A stretch of DNA of 64,000 bases from Ascaris suum. Lineage: Eukaryota; Nematoda; Chromadorea; Rhabditida; Ascarididae. A model generated the notes under the pieces. The model saw only the letters and a program-made list of their open reading frames with translations, did not search any database and had not been told where the DNA came from. Below, piece by piece: positions 24,801 to 49,570 of the stretch. Location of the stretch: assembly GCA_013433145.1 (NCBI GenBank), contig CM024187.1:806001-870000 (forward strand), read 5' to 3'. Made by a program: the position numbers and the translations under genes. How positions within the stretch are numbered: the stretch's first letter is position 1; every line of letters begins with the position of its first letter.

Positions 24801-27800
24801 CCGCAGTTTTTCTTTTATTTTATGATGATCTTTGCCTAAAAATGTGGGGTATAAGGTCGGTCAACGTTGATTTTCACTTCAACTGAGGTTGACAGAGATC
24901 AGCGGCATTATAAGAGACTTGGCAAAGGAAAGATTGGTCCTCCTCCCCCAACACTCTCCGTGAGTCTAGGGTCAAGGATCAAGGAAATGAGCAATTCGTT
25001 CCTGTAGACCCCGCTCTTCTCGAATATAAAATGACATTACCGATTTAAGTCCCATTCCACCTCCCTCTGATCTGCAAAGAGTTTTCAAACGCTCATCATT
25101 CCACAGCTGTTTTCGAAACTCTCCGATGTCATTTACTTGCATGGGAAAAATAAAAAGGAAAAGTAACTAGTAATCTTGTCTAAGACTTAATAAGCTTTCC
25201 TAAATGTAAAGATAAAATGAGGTTCACAAGCTATATCTTTATAAATACAGAATGGAGTAGCAATTCGAAGGCTGATAAGACCTAATGACTATTTCATCAG
25301 AATGTGTGCATAAACACTTAATATTGCAGTCTTAATGCTTGCATTGATCACCAACTCTGTCATGCAAGTCTATCTTCCATCAAGACGAATGGTCCTCTCA
25401 AACCATTAACTCTCAAAAGGCGAATCGTAGACCGTTGCTCAAGCCACTTTATAAGCATTATGCAGTAACATATAACTTGTTATGATCTTTTTCACGCCCA
25501 TCCATTACTCAAATGGATGGATATCCAGTGAAGGAACTCGTTCGTTCAGAGATCAGTTACGAGCAATATACACTCGTCAGCTTACTTAACAAACATTCCA
25601 CCAAAATTCCCATGATTCCTTACTCAGGAATGCTCAGGAACCTCACTAACCACAAGCTCAGAGAAACTTCAACCTTACGGGAAGATACCTCTGCACAGAT
25701 ATCGTCGAGAGTCTTTTTTTCCATTCTGGAGAAAAGAACTTGAGTGTGAAGAGTGTCAGCCGAGACATGCAAACAACATTTCAGTTTAATCTCGCATGGA
25801 GATACGACACACTGAAGAATATATCCTTTACATCCTCTTTTCCATCTCTAACAGAACATTTGGCAAGCAACAAAAATATCACAACAAAAGCACCGCTCAC
25901 TGCAGAAAAGAGAACTGGCTGACGTGTCATCCCCTGAAAAAAAATAAACACATGTTTGCACGAACTTCCGATATAATAAACCTATCAAGTTTTACTCATG
26001 CAAAGATCAGTTGAACAAAAGCAGTTGTAAGGGCTGCACTAAGAAAGCGACACTACATGCGCTTCACTTTTGCTACAAACTTCTTCCAGTTAAGAGTATC
26101 CAAAGGTACCACATCAAGAGTATCATAAAAACTGAGTACCACACATTATAGGGTAATAAGTGAGGGTAACCAATGTTACCATTACAGTACGTATAACTCT
26201 TCTGATTCTAGTCAATTTAGCGATCGAGGATACTTGTATAGAACAAACGAAAATAATCATACAACTATAGGTTACCCCAAATATGCTGCCCTACCGGCCT
26301 TATTGTAATAGCTGTGTATGAGACTTTAACGACAAATCACAATGAGGAAACCGAGTCAATTTCAGAACAAGGTTAGCAACTCTCCATCCCTTTTACCGAT
26401 CTCTAGTCGTCTCATCGTCTCATCAATCACGTCTCAAGCTTATTACACTAATACTTCATGGAAAATATGAGCGAATGGTAAAAACTTGTCACTAATACTT
26501 TTTGCTGAATACTTTTTCATCGTTTTGGAGGCATTCGTAGAATTGATTTCTTAGCATAAAATGGGCGTGAAATTCAGTAGATAATCCAAGATTTTCACTT
26601 CGCCTTCTGCAGGAAAAAATGCAGGAATGATGACAGAACTGTTCGGCGAAAAGAGATGGAAAAAAGGCCTCTTCTTGAATCTCTCCTACCCCATTCCTAT
26701 ATCATTCATGCCAACTAAGGAATGTTGTCGCTCTAATTTTTCCTAAACAGTTCTTCCTAAACAGCTGAGCAGAAATTTTATCGAGGCGCACTATTCCGCA
26801 AAGAGCGAACAGCTATTGCCCGCTGGGAGTGCGCACACGCGAAATTGAAGGGAATGGATATCTCCATATGAAAATGACAGTTATATTCATCAGTGCAATG
26901 AAAGGAAATACTCTAGATGTTATTTAAGATGAAAAAGAGGAATGAATGACAAAACTATCCTTTACTTACACCGCTTCAACAGATCAGCTATTCCACAATA
27001 TGGAATGGATGGAGTTAGAACGTACACGTAGGAATGGCAGTCAAGCTTGCAACTGTTTGTTATTTTTATACGTGCCTCCATTAAACACGTGGGCGCTTTA
27101 AAAAGTGATTTGGAATCACAGTGAAAAATTTACACTTTAATGAGTGCTGGTTGGATTCCAACATATTAAACTGCGGTTTGAGTCCTTGACACGCCATGTA
27201 TATCATGATTCTGCTCGTACTGCTTTACTTCGTTAAAAACGAGCTCTGAAAAAGAATCCCAATATGAAATCACTTTTCTAGAAAAGAAAAATTAGAATCA
27301 GCGAACTATATGAACATAATAGTAAAAATTGAACCGTCATTCTCTACTTATGATGAAGAGACGAAGAAAAACAAATCTAAACAATGTCGACAACATGGAC
27401 AAGTTTCACTTTTTTTTTTCGCTCTTTTTAACTCTGCTGCCTTTGAAAATACTCAATATTAGTGGGAAATCGGTCAACTAATTCTCTTCAAAATCAAAAC
27501 ACGACGAGAAAAAAAATATATGAATGTTGAAATTTGATTTTCGAAGATTAGAAATATTTATTTTTGAACTGTGTTGGTATGCGTTCTTAAGAAAGAATGT
27601 GACAACAAGTGACAAAGTGAAACTTGGAGTGCGTGTAAAAGAAGCTTTAAACAACGCAGCAACTATATGAACAAAGATGACGTAACATACAATTTTATTG
27701 CAACGACACTAACAACTCGGTTTCTTATTCCGACTACTCGCTTTTTTGTGCTAGAAAAAAAAAGATTATGGGATGAGCGATAATTGCAATTATATAGAAC

Positions 27801-28184
27801 AATATCTCACTTCGACTGTTCGCATCTATGCACACGTTACAGAGAAATTTCTAAAGTGGAAATAATCAAAGCAAATACGCTTAATCTCTCGCATATTTTC
27901 TTCTAATTATTATGCGACTAGAAAACGACTCCACAATACAAAGAAAACTTTTGTCGTTGCAGAAACGATCAGACACTTTTTCCAGAAATGTCGGAAATGA
28001 ACCGGAATATGGGAATCAATCCATCTACAAATTGAAGATCACACTAGAGATCGTGTAGTATCTTCTATCCCTCTTGTTTCTTTTATAAAATTAGAAATGG
28101 ATGGAATAAAATCAACTTGGAAGCTTGCCAATGCATGTTTCTTTTAAAAGTTATTCGACTTTTTTCCGAACGATCAGAACTTTT
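21888..28184. other. no supported gene
   Basis: Long AT-rich stretch downstream of the kinase gene. A short plus-strand frame after CTTCTGCAG at about 26614 (TVRRKEMEKRPLLESLL) is protein-like but isolated. The missing C-terminal tail exon of the kinase, if any, should lie at 26-28 kb on the minus strand; I did not find it. Confidence 0.35.
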
Positions 28185-39313
<11,129 letters not shown>

Positions 39314-42300
39314 TTTCTATTCACCCTGCAAACAATTGTTTCTTTCATGTTTCTTCATTTCACGTTGAAACGACAAAGCAGAAAATCATAAAGCGATGAA
39401 AACTCAGAGAACCTTTGTTTTTGCTATTAAATATTAGTCAAGAAATGACAAAATTATCGAACATTATAATAATAATAAACAAATGGTGGATGACAAGTTC
39501 GTATATGCAAGAGACTTATGAAAAAGTGTGATTTATCTGTTCTAATAACCATATAGACAAGTTGCTTAAAAGCGAATTCGGACTGTAAAAGTGTCAAATA
39601 TTTAGAGCATAGATCATATCTTTCGCCTTCCCCGATACTGTTCTGCTCCGGATGGTCTACCGGAAGACATGGCTTTCGTTTAAATCATTTAAGTTCAGCA
39701 ATATAAAAAGCTTTCGAATCGTCTGTGGCCCCAGGAACTCCCGAAGAACCTCAGGAACGCTCGCTGATTAACCTCGGAACTCTCGGAATCAGGCATAAGC
39801 ACATTACTGCAGAACCTGTTTGCACAGACCGGTGCTGCATCAGCAGCTAATGCAAAAAACATTTCAAGTGGCTGCAATTTAATCGGCCCTTCAGGAAGTA
39901 TCTACAGAGGCTACATGGCTCTGAGCAAAAATGGGTATATCACTCCCCTCCGTATTCTGGGACCTTTACAACACAACATTTGCGAATACAATTACACCAT
40001 ACAAAAATTTACGACGCACTAGCTGGCAAGAAGTCATTTTGTAGGGAATGAAATCGAGGTCTTTCTACGGCGAATCTCCCAATGCAAGATCGCAATAAAG
40101 CAATTTTTCACGCGCGATATGTCGCTTTGGTGCTATCCGCTTCAAGAAACGCTCGAAAGACATCCTTCCTCTAATATACGAGCGTATCGCACCATTTTTG
40201 GTTATTTTCAGGAAAATCCCGTCTAAAAATTCTTGATGTTCTGAAGGTTAATTACAGTTTCGTTCTCTGCTTCTGTACCTATAACGAGAACGTATGAGAC
40301 GATCCCCCAAACCTGAAGACCAATACCTAACAACTCGTTGAGAAAAAGGTATAACTCTATCAAAAAAAAACACAACTGTCAGCAAGACTCACTTAAAATC
40401 GTGCTACGTAAGCTAAAACAAGTGAACCACACTTCAAAATGCGAAGTTCCTGAAATAACGCAGCAGCTATCAGAATTTCGAAATGAGTTACTAAATTTGA
40501 AAACACGAAATTGATGCGACGATTTTGTTGTGCATTCTTTCGAATGAGAAGTGCATCTGATTTTTTCTATAAAATTTCATCAAGACGAGAATATCACTAT
40601 GGCGAATTTACTATCAAAGATCACCTGATGGCGCAAATGAATAGCAGAAGCAATAGTAAATCAAAGGTCATGCAGAAAAAGAACCGATGTGATGCTGGAG
40701 ATGAGTTTGCACTGCTGATGCTCAGTGCGGCGAATATTTCGCTAACAAAATGGCTGACGGGTGCTGTGGTCTCTGTATGTCTAAGCAGCCATTATGACTT
40801 CTTTTAGAGCGGCTGCTTGCATAGCTTTTTCGCTTGCTGAGCTTGCTCCATGCACGGCTCTACTGTCTATTCTAATCTTTGGGTTACTTGACTTTTAAAT
40901 TAATAGAGGCGATAATATCGTCTATCCTGTATAAATGGTACCGATTCATTGTTAATTCCTACTGATTCTCTCGAGTGGATTCATTCGACTCTCATATCGT
41001 GCTAGAGCCGGCAGTCAATGCGCTTTTGCTATTGGTAAGCATTTCGTTTACTAGGCATCAGTTATTTCAATAAGCCAACCACCGTAGAGGAAATTAATTT
41101 CCCTCACAGAGGAAGTGTTCTTTTTTCACACTATTGAATTTAAAATACGAGTGGAAATTTAACTGGAATGAATCGAGAGTACTACACAGTGCATCGTAAC
41201 AAGAAGCCATCCAGTAGACAGCACAACGCGTGGTGTATATGACATGAAAAATGCTGTTTACTTGCAAAAGACTGAAAGATAGCTCCAAGATAACATTAAT
41301 ATGAAGTACATTGAGCGGATATGATGAAAAATTTTGAATAATATCAGTGACGGGCCTGAAATAAAGGCTCTCGCTGAAGAAACTTTTAAGATTTGGTCTC
41401 TAAGTGGCTATCGATTCGGAGTTGACAACTTTTTCCCAAAAATTCATTTAACAAAGCAATAATTCCATTTACAGATGGACTTTCAAGCAATGAAAATTTT
41501 TTTCTGCTGCTGACGTTCCTCAAGATTCATAATAAGACAGTAAGTGGAAAAGACTAATACCAGAAAGAGTGTTAGAATTTGAATAATATGATGCATCACT
41601 ATCATCATTACAAAGCAACAGTATTCCAGAAGTTAAAAGCTGATGCACCAAAACTACCTTAATGTTTCAAATTGCAAGGATTGAGCAAACGGAAAACGTG
41701 TTTGTTAAAGCGTTGTTGGGATATTCGTTATTAGATTAGTAAAATATTTATGCTGAGTTCTTCCTTGTTTAGTGCGTCGAACAGTTGGTGCGGTGCGCAC
41801 CTGACTAGCAAAATTTTCTAAGCGAATTTAGTCGAACAAAACAACAATGAAAAGCTCTCTTGAAGTTTGATCATTTTAATATGCATCTTCTATAACAGCA
41901 TGATTGCCGTCGTATTTGATAGTACATTCATGCTTACACGACGAACAAAGCTCTCAGCAACCTATAACTGTGAAGACGTAAAACAGCTGGCAATTTAATT
42001 TGGTCTTAAAACAGATTCCTTTATGGGGCTGAGAAAAAGTGCAAAAAGTTTTTTGATCCTACCAGCCTAACGTCGATAATAAGTTTGCCAAAGCGGGATT
42101 TAAACTGACAAACAAATAAAACCGAAAGATTTGTACGCGAAATATTTTCGTGGATTTAAATATTTTCCTAACCTCTCGGACATTTTTAGCTTAGCTAATA
42201 TCATGCGAAGCATAACCACATCGCTCAGCTTTTGCCTCGAAAACTGACCAGATGTGCTTCATACTTGTACCGCTGGAACTGGTGCACGCAAAAGAAAGGT

Positions 42301-42470
42301 GCACCTATCGCTTTTAGGACTTTTTTTTTGCTACAGATGGCTTTAATTCAGACAGACATTGCCACAAAAATAATTTGAAAATACAAACCCTGCATATGAA
42401 AATAAGAAGGCCCGAATCCCCTTTAATCTAGCTTAAACGCAGATGTTAAGCACTGTTAACGATCAGTGAG
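39314..42470. other. upstream region of the kinase gene; no supported gene
   Basis: Contains the kinase promoter by position, though no motif was identified. A plus-strand ATG frame at 40511-40807 (98 codons, DHLMAQMNSRSNSKSKVMQK) is protein-like but has no domain or splice support. Confidence 0.35.
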
Positions 42471-42487
42471 AACATTACCCTTAAACG

Positions 42488-42550
42488 GGCCCGAATCAAC
42501 GAACTTCTACTTACTGGACAGATGTCCTACCACTGAGCTATTGCGGATAG
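42488..42550 (-). other. tRNA-derived sequence (degenerate)
   Basis: The minus strand reads CAATAGCTCAGTGGTAGGAC, a near-perfect tRNA D-arm with internal promoter A box, followed by a disrupted anticodon arm. It cannot fold into a full cloverleaf as read. A B-box-like GGGTCGAATCC lies on the plus strand at about 42624. Probably a tRNA pseudogene or SINE piece. Confidence 0.4.
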
Positions 42551-43080
42551 GTTCATATCCGTTGTGCTATCTAAACAGTTGTAGTCAGTGGACTCAAAGA
42601 AAAGTAACGAGGATAGGTCGTGGGGTCGAATCCGTCTGCCGACGGCCATTTTCAATGATCATTCAACGAAAACTTTATCGCCTTTTACATGAATGTCCTG
42701 GATTCTTCTCCCAACTATAACCGCAACTATAGCATTTCTGTGCAATAAGAAGAATGACGACGAGCAAAAAGAATCATGGTTTTTTTTCGCTGAATTTGCA
42801 AGCTCACAAGACAGCGGACGACAATGCAGCATTAAACACTTGCTTTCTTTAACATTACAAAAGTATTATACCATAAAAGCAACTAGTATGACAAATGTTA
42901 CTACCACTTATAACAATTGCATTTATGCTCATAAGAAACTCGAACACCCTTCAATAAAAGCGATGATGCTTTGCAAAGAAAGGAAAGCCTATAAAAAATT
43001 TATTTTGCATATAGTGGGTGCATGAACTAACGGAAATAAGAATAGATTAGGCTGAGAAGCTGCCGTAACCTAACTAGCAG

Positions 43081-43284
43081 TTATGCAGCTTTGCGCCTAT
43101 ATGGCGTAAAGTGCAAGAACGATGCAATAGCATCTACACATTGCACGCACGCAGTCACCACTCGCTTATCGAAGTGATGAGAGCAACGATGTGAGCTGAA
43201 CGCTTGCTCAGCAATGTGCATACATACACAAGCAGTGCTAATACAATCATCCGTGACAAACAGATTTAACACTGTTTTAAGCAT
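43081..43284 (-). CDS. small Cys/His-rich ORF, 67 aa, uncertain
   Basis: A real ATG starts a 67-codon frame with eight Cys (CISTACVCMHIAEQAFSS, then VVTACVQCVDA). Codon use looks coding, but no signal peptide, splice site or family supports it. Confidence 0.22.
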   Translation of the reverse strand: MLKTVLNLFVTDDCISTACVCMHIAEQAFSSHRCSHHFDKRVVTACVQCVDAIASFLHFTPYRRKAA

Positions 43285-43437
43285 TCTCCTTTGAAACGAG
43301 TGAATTGTCCTTTGATAAATAATGCCCTTATTACAAGGAATGACATTTTAAACCGTATCTTCAATGTGAAATTATAGCAATTGATGCAAAAAGTAAATGA
43401 TTGCATATGACTTTAACTAAAAGTTAAGTTTATGATG

Positions 43438-43490
43438 TTTATTTATTTATTTGTTTATTTATTTATTTGTTCATTTATTTATTCATTTAA
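43438..43490. repeat. imperfect (TTTA)n tract
   Basis: About 50 bases of TTTA units with TTTG and TTCA variants. Confidence 0.9.
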
Positions 43491-43899
43491 CACCTTGAAG
43501 AGAGAAAAACATATAAAAGTATGCGAACATAAACAGCAAGAAGGATCAAAACGTCTGCAAAGTTACATTAGGAACGTAGACATCTAATACGTCAGAGCAG
43601 CAATAGTGTGCAGATCGGAAAACCTCAACAATAGTTTAAAAGCAGAAATAGATGTACTAACGTTATCGTGGGAGGCAAATTCCAGAATCGTACAACGCGA
43701 CACTGGAAACTATGCAGAGCATTGTTTTTACTGTAATATCTTTTGGCGAGCTGAAATTGATGAGTATGTCGACTTTGAGGAAGGAAATACTGCAATACTT
43801 CTGACGTAGCGGGATGTCGAAAAAGTTGAACAAACTTTATTGCAGAACTGGCATCAAAAATAAGCCTGTGATATTCCAATCAGTTCCTGTTTATAGATT

Positions 43900-44640
43900 T
43901 TTAGCTGGTAGTGTAATTAGGCTGACATGACCGCGACGAATTTGTAAAAAGTTATGCGGGTGAAACGTTTCTGAAATTCGCTATCAACGCCATATTAGAA
44001 ACTAGATAGAAACTAGAAAGGAGGCCATACAGGAGTACACTGTTCCAAAATGAGTAGGCATCAAGTGATGAAGGCATTTCTTAATGCTCAATACACCTGT
44101 GCGGAGAATACAGTTTGCAGTTTTCGACGACTTTTCAGTAACAGTAGAGCACTGCAACCTCCGGTGAAGTTAGGAGTCGATTATAATACCAAGAATACGA
44201 ACACCAATAGGAAGAACATCACGTCCTAGCCTGAGAAAACATTCGTGCCGATAGCTGATAATGAAGCCCATGATATTTTTCATGAGAAATATTTAACTGC
44301 GATGATTTTCGACTATTAACCAAACGTATTAAGTCGCTTTGCGGAATATAGGAAGTCGTAGACAGGATCACGCAATGGATAACAAATTTTGAGATCGTTA
44401 GCAAAGGGCTTAGTACTGCTCAGAATGATATCGGAATATATAAAGAAGAAGGCAGGCACCAAGACACTTGCTTATGGCACATCATAAGGAAATGGGTGTG
44501 GAGCCGGATATCTATCTCCAATTCTCACTTGAAGACATCGTCCACGTAAAAATGCACTGAACCACTTTAGAAATGAGCCGACGACGCTACATTTTCCTAA
44601 TTTAAGGAGCAGGTTCTCGTATGGACTAATATGTATAGTG
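43900..44640 (-). mobile_element. degenerate LINE reverse transcriptase fragment (CR1-like)
   Basis: The minus strand encodes, with several stops, the core of a non-LTR reverse transcriptase: GSFLKWFSAFLRGRCLQVRI, then a decayed 'PQGSVLGP.LF.IY.NDI' (ASVLVPAFFFIYSDII), then PFANDLKI in place of the catalytic F/YADD, and further on CMGFIISY. This is the palm-domain order of CR1-type LINEs, which copy their RNA into DNA at the target site. The Asp-to-Asn change and the stops show it is inactive. Confidence 0.65.
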
Positions 44641-46379
44641 GAATTTTCATAAAATAGCCATATTTTAAGAAATTTCGTCCTTAAAAATAGCTATATTTTC
44701 CTTTTGAATAAGCATTAAATTGCAGGTGCGAAAAAAAAACGGTACATTTTTTGCAAATTTCCGACCCCTCGAAAAAAGAGAACTTTAATTTGGGACGGTG
44801 AAGAAAAAAAGGCGAGCTCCTTCCCCCCTCTTTTACTTCAAGTATATGATGCGCTCAATAAGCACTTTGCACTTCATTCCTAATGTACTATATAGCATGA
44901 ACGTATAAAGAATGTAATTAATCCCTCCCAATAGCCTGTACGAAAACGAGATATTGTGCACGAAGCGATGCCACTGCATTTTAGAGAACCTTTATAAGAT
45001 GGCAAAGAATGGAGTAACATAGAAGTGCATTCTCAACAAATTCAGATGAAAAATGAAAAAAATCGCGTCGCCCTAAACTGACACTCAGTTTCTGAAAGAA
45101 GAATCAAATCCTTCGAATCGTTGATAAAATTTGACAAAACAAAATCGCATTACCTAGACGGTCTGAGACTTTACGAAGAGGAGCTGAACCGTTTGAGTCA
45201 TTTCGCATTGTTTAGAAAGGTTCGATTCGTTGAAATAGTTTACGGTTCTATGACAAAAAAAAGGAATCCCTAAAACATTTTACTTAGAAATCCCTAAGCA
45301 TGAAATCATTGGAAAACAAATCAGACAATTTATCATTTAATGTGATTCGTTGTTCTATGGAGATGGCAACGCTTACTTCAAAGCATTTCACTCAGAACTA
45401 CTAATGTGTGCAACTTCGGACGACATACGAACTGTACGAATTGTCACCCACCCGTGCCGTAAAGTGGACATCCATATAGCTGGTCATCATAAGCTTCGAG
45501 CGAGAATGCTGGAATTCAGGACCCCCCAAAGTAAATCGACTGACCCCCATCTTCCAGGATTTGCAGAGTTTAGAAATCCGAACTTCAAGAGTTACTGAGC
45601 GCGTCTACTCGGCATGCTGTAAGAGTGGATATATTCATTTACTTATTCACAACTGTATTCCTGCCAGCCACCTGCAGCATCATCCCTTCTTAATTTCAGG
45701 AAAACTTTACAACTCGTTAAATTGGCACAAGTCCATACCTGGATATTCGTTTTACTCGATACAACAATAGGCTTCGAGATTTGGAAATGTGGACGAATAG
45801 ACAGAGAGCTATTCCGCAACGGTTTTTGCCTGGTAAAAAAGAAACATATGAAAACTATGTGTAAATACGCTAATCGGTGCATTAAAACGCAGGAAGTCGA
45901 TTCACTAATAGAATTTTTTTATTGTCGCTAACGTTTCTTTTAATTTCAATGAAGATATTCCAAATCCTTCTAAACAAAATCCTCTTGGTGTTCACCGTCT
46001 TCCCTAATTACGGATACCGAGTTCGCTGTCTTATTGCAAACAAAGATGACAACAAACTGACCAGTGTGTTATCACAGGAGTTAAGCTAAAAAAAAAGTTG
46101 ATACCCAAGAAGCAAGAAGAGCGAATATGCTCATGGAATGCTGCATCGTTTATAATGGGTAGGACGAGCACAACAGACAGCGATACACCCACTGTACAAG
46201 ACCTACGAGAGCGTTGCTTGTGTTGCTTTGTTTACATGTCCAAAAAGTATGTGTTTTTTGTGTCGTATTGTTTGCTAACCAAGTTCTCTACTTTTGCCAC
46301 GCCTACAAATACACCTCCGACCTACTGTGCAACTTCGAATTAAACGACAACGTTATTGCTATCTTTGATTTGCAGATAG
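44641..46379. other. probably repeat-derived; no supported gene
   Basis: Lies between two LINE fragments of the same orientation. A plus-strand frame at 45350-45598 (RTVRIVTHPCRKVDIHIAG) is open and fairly GC-rich but unrecognised. Confidence 0.3.
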
Positions 46380-46760
46380 AGTGCTTCACTAAGGAAAAGA
46401 GCGACAGGGGTCACTTTTCCTTTCATAATGATGCCGGATACGACAGCAATGAAACAGTGGAAATATTGCAGCCTCCAGTGAAATTAAGAGTCTGTTATAG
46501 TACCAAGACACGAAAACCCACATGAAAACGAGCTAATTTCCGAGCCTTCTGACGAAAAGTGTGGCGGGGTATTAGGAAGTTTTATTGACATGGAGTTTAT
46601 GTCTTACAAAAAAGTTAAATGGGACTTTTGCTTACAATTACATAATAAATTAAACGAAAAATTTTCAACAACTCCTTCAAATCAAAACGCAGAGCTGTAA
46701 TCGGAAATAACCTTCCAAAATCTCGCTGCTAAAGTGCATTCCCCAATTCTCAGAATCGTT
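46380..46760 (-). mobile_element. second fragment of the same LINE family
   Basis: Plus-strand positions 46470-46520 closely resemble 44153-44210, in the same orientation, so this is a further copy of the element's C-terminal part. It reads poorly because of substitutions and stops. The boundaries are approximate. Confidence 0.45.
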
Positions 46761-47840
46761 GGAATAGCAGCTGTTTTAGATTTTCTTTACCATAGTTAAC
46801 TCCTGCGACATGTGACTTTGATTGAACAGGAAGTGAATAAGAACTGAGCAATTTCCACAATACAAAAAATTCTTAAGGGATGTTTTTAAATAAGGAATAA
46901 ACAGCATGCAAAAATATTATTCCTTTCGAATTATACATGATTTTGTCTTCTACATCCCCACTTCCACAAATAAGAATGGATTGTCGGCAAATGTCAAAAT
47001 TTAGTGCGGCAGGAAGTTCTCGAGAAAGCGCTCCAAAAATACAAGTTTTGGAGAGCGCACAGAGATTGGGAGTTTTTTCTAGGCAGTTTGTGAGAAATCA
47101 AACAATTCTTTGTTGAGAACCTTTCAGCAATTAAAAGTGCTTTTGTGCACAAGCGCAGCAATGGTTGACAAAGACTAAGGACTTGCCAGTTCCGAAGTTC
47201 GGACCCGCAATCTAAATGCTTAGTTTAAAAAACAATAATGAAAACTATTGATCTGTAAGGTTTGAACGGAAACTTACCGGAAATACGTATAGGGTGGGAG
47301 CAAAGGAAAAGCATGAGGTTCTCATCGTTACTTGGGTCCAAACTAATACCAGAAAATTCCTAATCAAAACATTGATAATGAGAAGAGATACTGAAAATTA
47401 AGCTTGTAGAGAATTACCAAGACTGTTTTTGCTCCGACTTTGATCCGCTTAAAAATCAGAGAGATTAAGAGCTGATTATAGCGAACAATTTTTTTGATAG
47501 CAAGGAAGAAAGCTACTGGTTCCGGAACTGAATCACACGTTATTTTCAGCAATTTTTCAATGGGTTTTCTTGCTGTTGAACAATAATGCCACTAAATGAA
47601 ACCATTTACCTGCCAATTCAAGTATGCATATAAAATACCTGCGTGAGCCATTAAAAATTACTAAAATTCCTTGTTTACGACCTCCGATGATGATGAAAAT
47701 GAGGTTACTTCTGAGTGATGCAGAGAACTACATAGAGACGCCAAATGAAAACGCCATCTCAGCTGAAAAACATAAACAATGCATACTGTAAAAACTTGTC
47801 GATTAACTAGCTACGATGTTACTAGGCAGTAACAAGCACG

Positions 47841-47958
<118 letters not shown>

Positions 47959-48607
47959 CTAACAACACAAAGATAAAACATATACATTCCATCAGGAACT
48001 TCCTGCAGAACATATACCTACTATACCCACCTATCCCTGGTGTACCTTAATATTACACGGAATCTTGAAAGTCTCTTTACGGTACACATCGTTATGGTGG
48101 AACAAACACATCCCAACACTGCCAATATCATGCGTTTAGCAGTAAACTGACATTCTGGCAACGACTGGTAGAAGATCAAGTGCGATAATTTACTGCATTA
48201 GGCAACAAATTATGAGGAAAGAATTTCCAGGCAAGCGGTTTGAAACTTCTTCAAGAACTGTTCAGATAAAATATTCTTGACGAAACACAAAGGAAATTTT
48301 CATTGAAAACGCTGTATTGTGGTGACCAACGCCAAGCGATAACGAACACAAAGATAAGGAAGCACAGTGAGAAGTAATATGACCGCCCGTGAATGGAAGA
48401 GTTCGCATCAAACAGAAAGTTGAAGGGGCATATTTAATGTAATGTCTAAAAACGTCGAGGAAAAGCCCAGGGATTTTAAACCTCAGAAAATTTGAAAACG
48501 GGTATATTATAGTGGGGAAGGGATTATATTAGTAGTAGAATATTTAGTGTTTTTATTCATTCATGCAGGAATAAAGAAAAGATAAGAAGATAAAAGTAAA
48601 AAGATAA

Positions 48608-48651
48608 AATAACACGAAACAGAATAAATATATAAACTGTTTCGTGTTATT
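48608..48651. repeat. perfect 15-bp inverted repeat, 14-nt loop
   Basis: AATAACACGAAACAG at 48608-48622 is exactly reverse-complemented at 48637-48651, with an AT-rich loop. It could form a stable hairpin, or be an internal part of a MITE. Confidence 0.9.
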
Positions 48652-48879
48652 CTAATATATCAAAAAGAACGACTGGACCCGCTGGAAGTTAAGCAGCACA
48701 GCTCATCATGTGAACCGATGCGAACACAGAGTCAATACAAGATACATAAATGCGTGAGATCGAAGCCCAGAACCTCAGTAGAGCAAAGTGCAAATGGAGT
48801 GAAGGTCCAAGGAGTCAAGCCAATTCATGAATACGATCAATTTTGCGTATCGACTACTCTTGGAAGTAACCGATTCCAG

Positions 48880-49570
48880 ATTCAGACCATCCTGAATTGA
48901 AAGCCATGCAAGACCCTGTCAAAACTGTGCAATTTTTACGGGCCGACTGAAAGTCGTGAGCACGGTGCTTTCGAGCAGGAGCTAGGTTTGAAGAATTTAT
49001 GTAGGCGAACATCAGAAAAGCCTCGGATGATGCGATAGCAGAGGGTAAAATCGAACTAAACTCTTCGTATTCTGGGACTGCAAATCGAATACCTCGAGGC
49101 GAATTGCGCAGTCTTGGTCGAACGGCCCGGGAAAGATCTTGCGAAAAACATTGCGAGTAAAATATTTTTGAACTTTCAATTTGATTTATATCTTTGTGTA
49201 AGTAAGGCGACCAAAGCTGGGAACAATATTCGAGTATGTGACGGCAATAGATAATAAAGGCTTTACGGTAATGCTCTAAGCATTTATGCTAATCACACAT
49301 AATATACAATTAACGATCCTGAATGCTTTAGCAGAGGTCTGTGAACAGTGCGTGTTTCCAACCAAGCCCGGAAGAAACCTTTATTACCGAGGTCTCTAAT
49401 ATCAGAGTCAGCCGATGACAAAATCGTCTCAATTAGCCTAAGCGGGCATTCAATTAAAAATAGATATGCAAAACACCTGCTTTGTCATAAGAAACACCTA
49501 ACTGCCATGTTTTTGACCATTCACTAAACAAAGTAAGGTTGTTTTATAGGATATGAAAATCATCTGGTGG
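48880..49570 (-). mobile_element. degenerate LINE C-terminal fragment (CR1-like)
   Basis: The minus strand shows, in order, FSEWSKTWQLGVSYDKAGVL, YSNIVPSFGRL, FTRNVFRKIFPGRS and FDFTLCYRIIRGFSDV. These correspond to the region after the catalytic motif of CR1-type LINE ORF2 ('W.L.....K..VLHI', 'YCS.LW.P', 'VQR.FT+....', 'LY+IL.G'). Several stops and frame changes interrupt it, so it is inactive. Confidence 0.6.
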
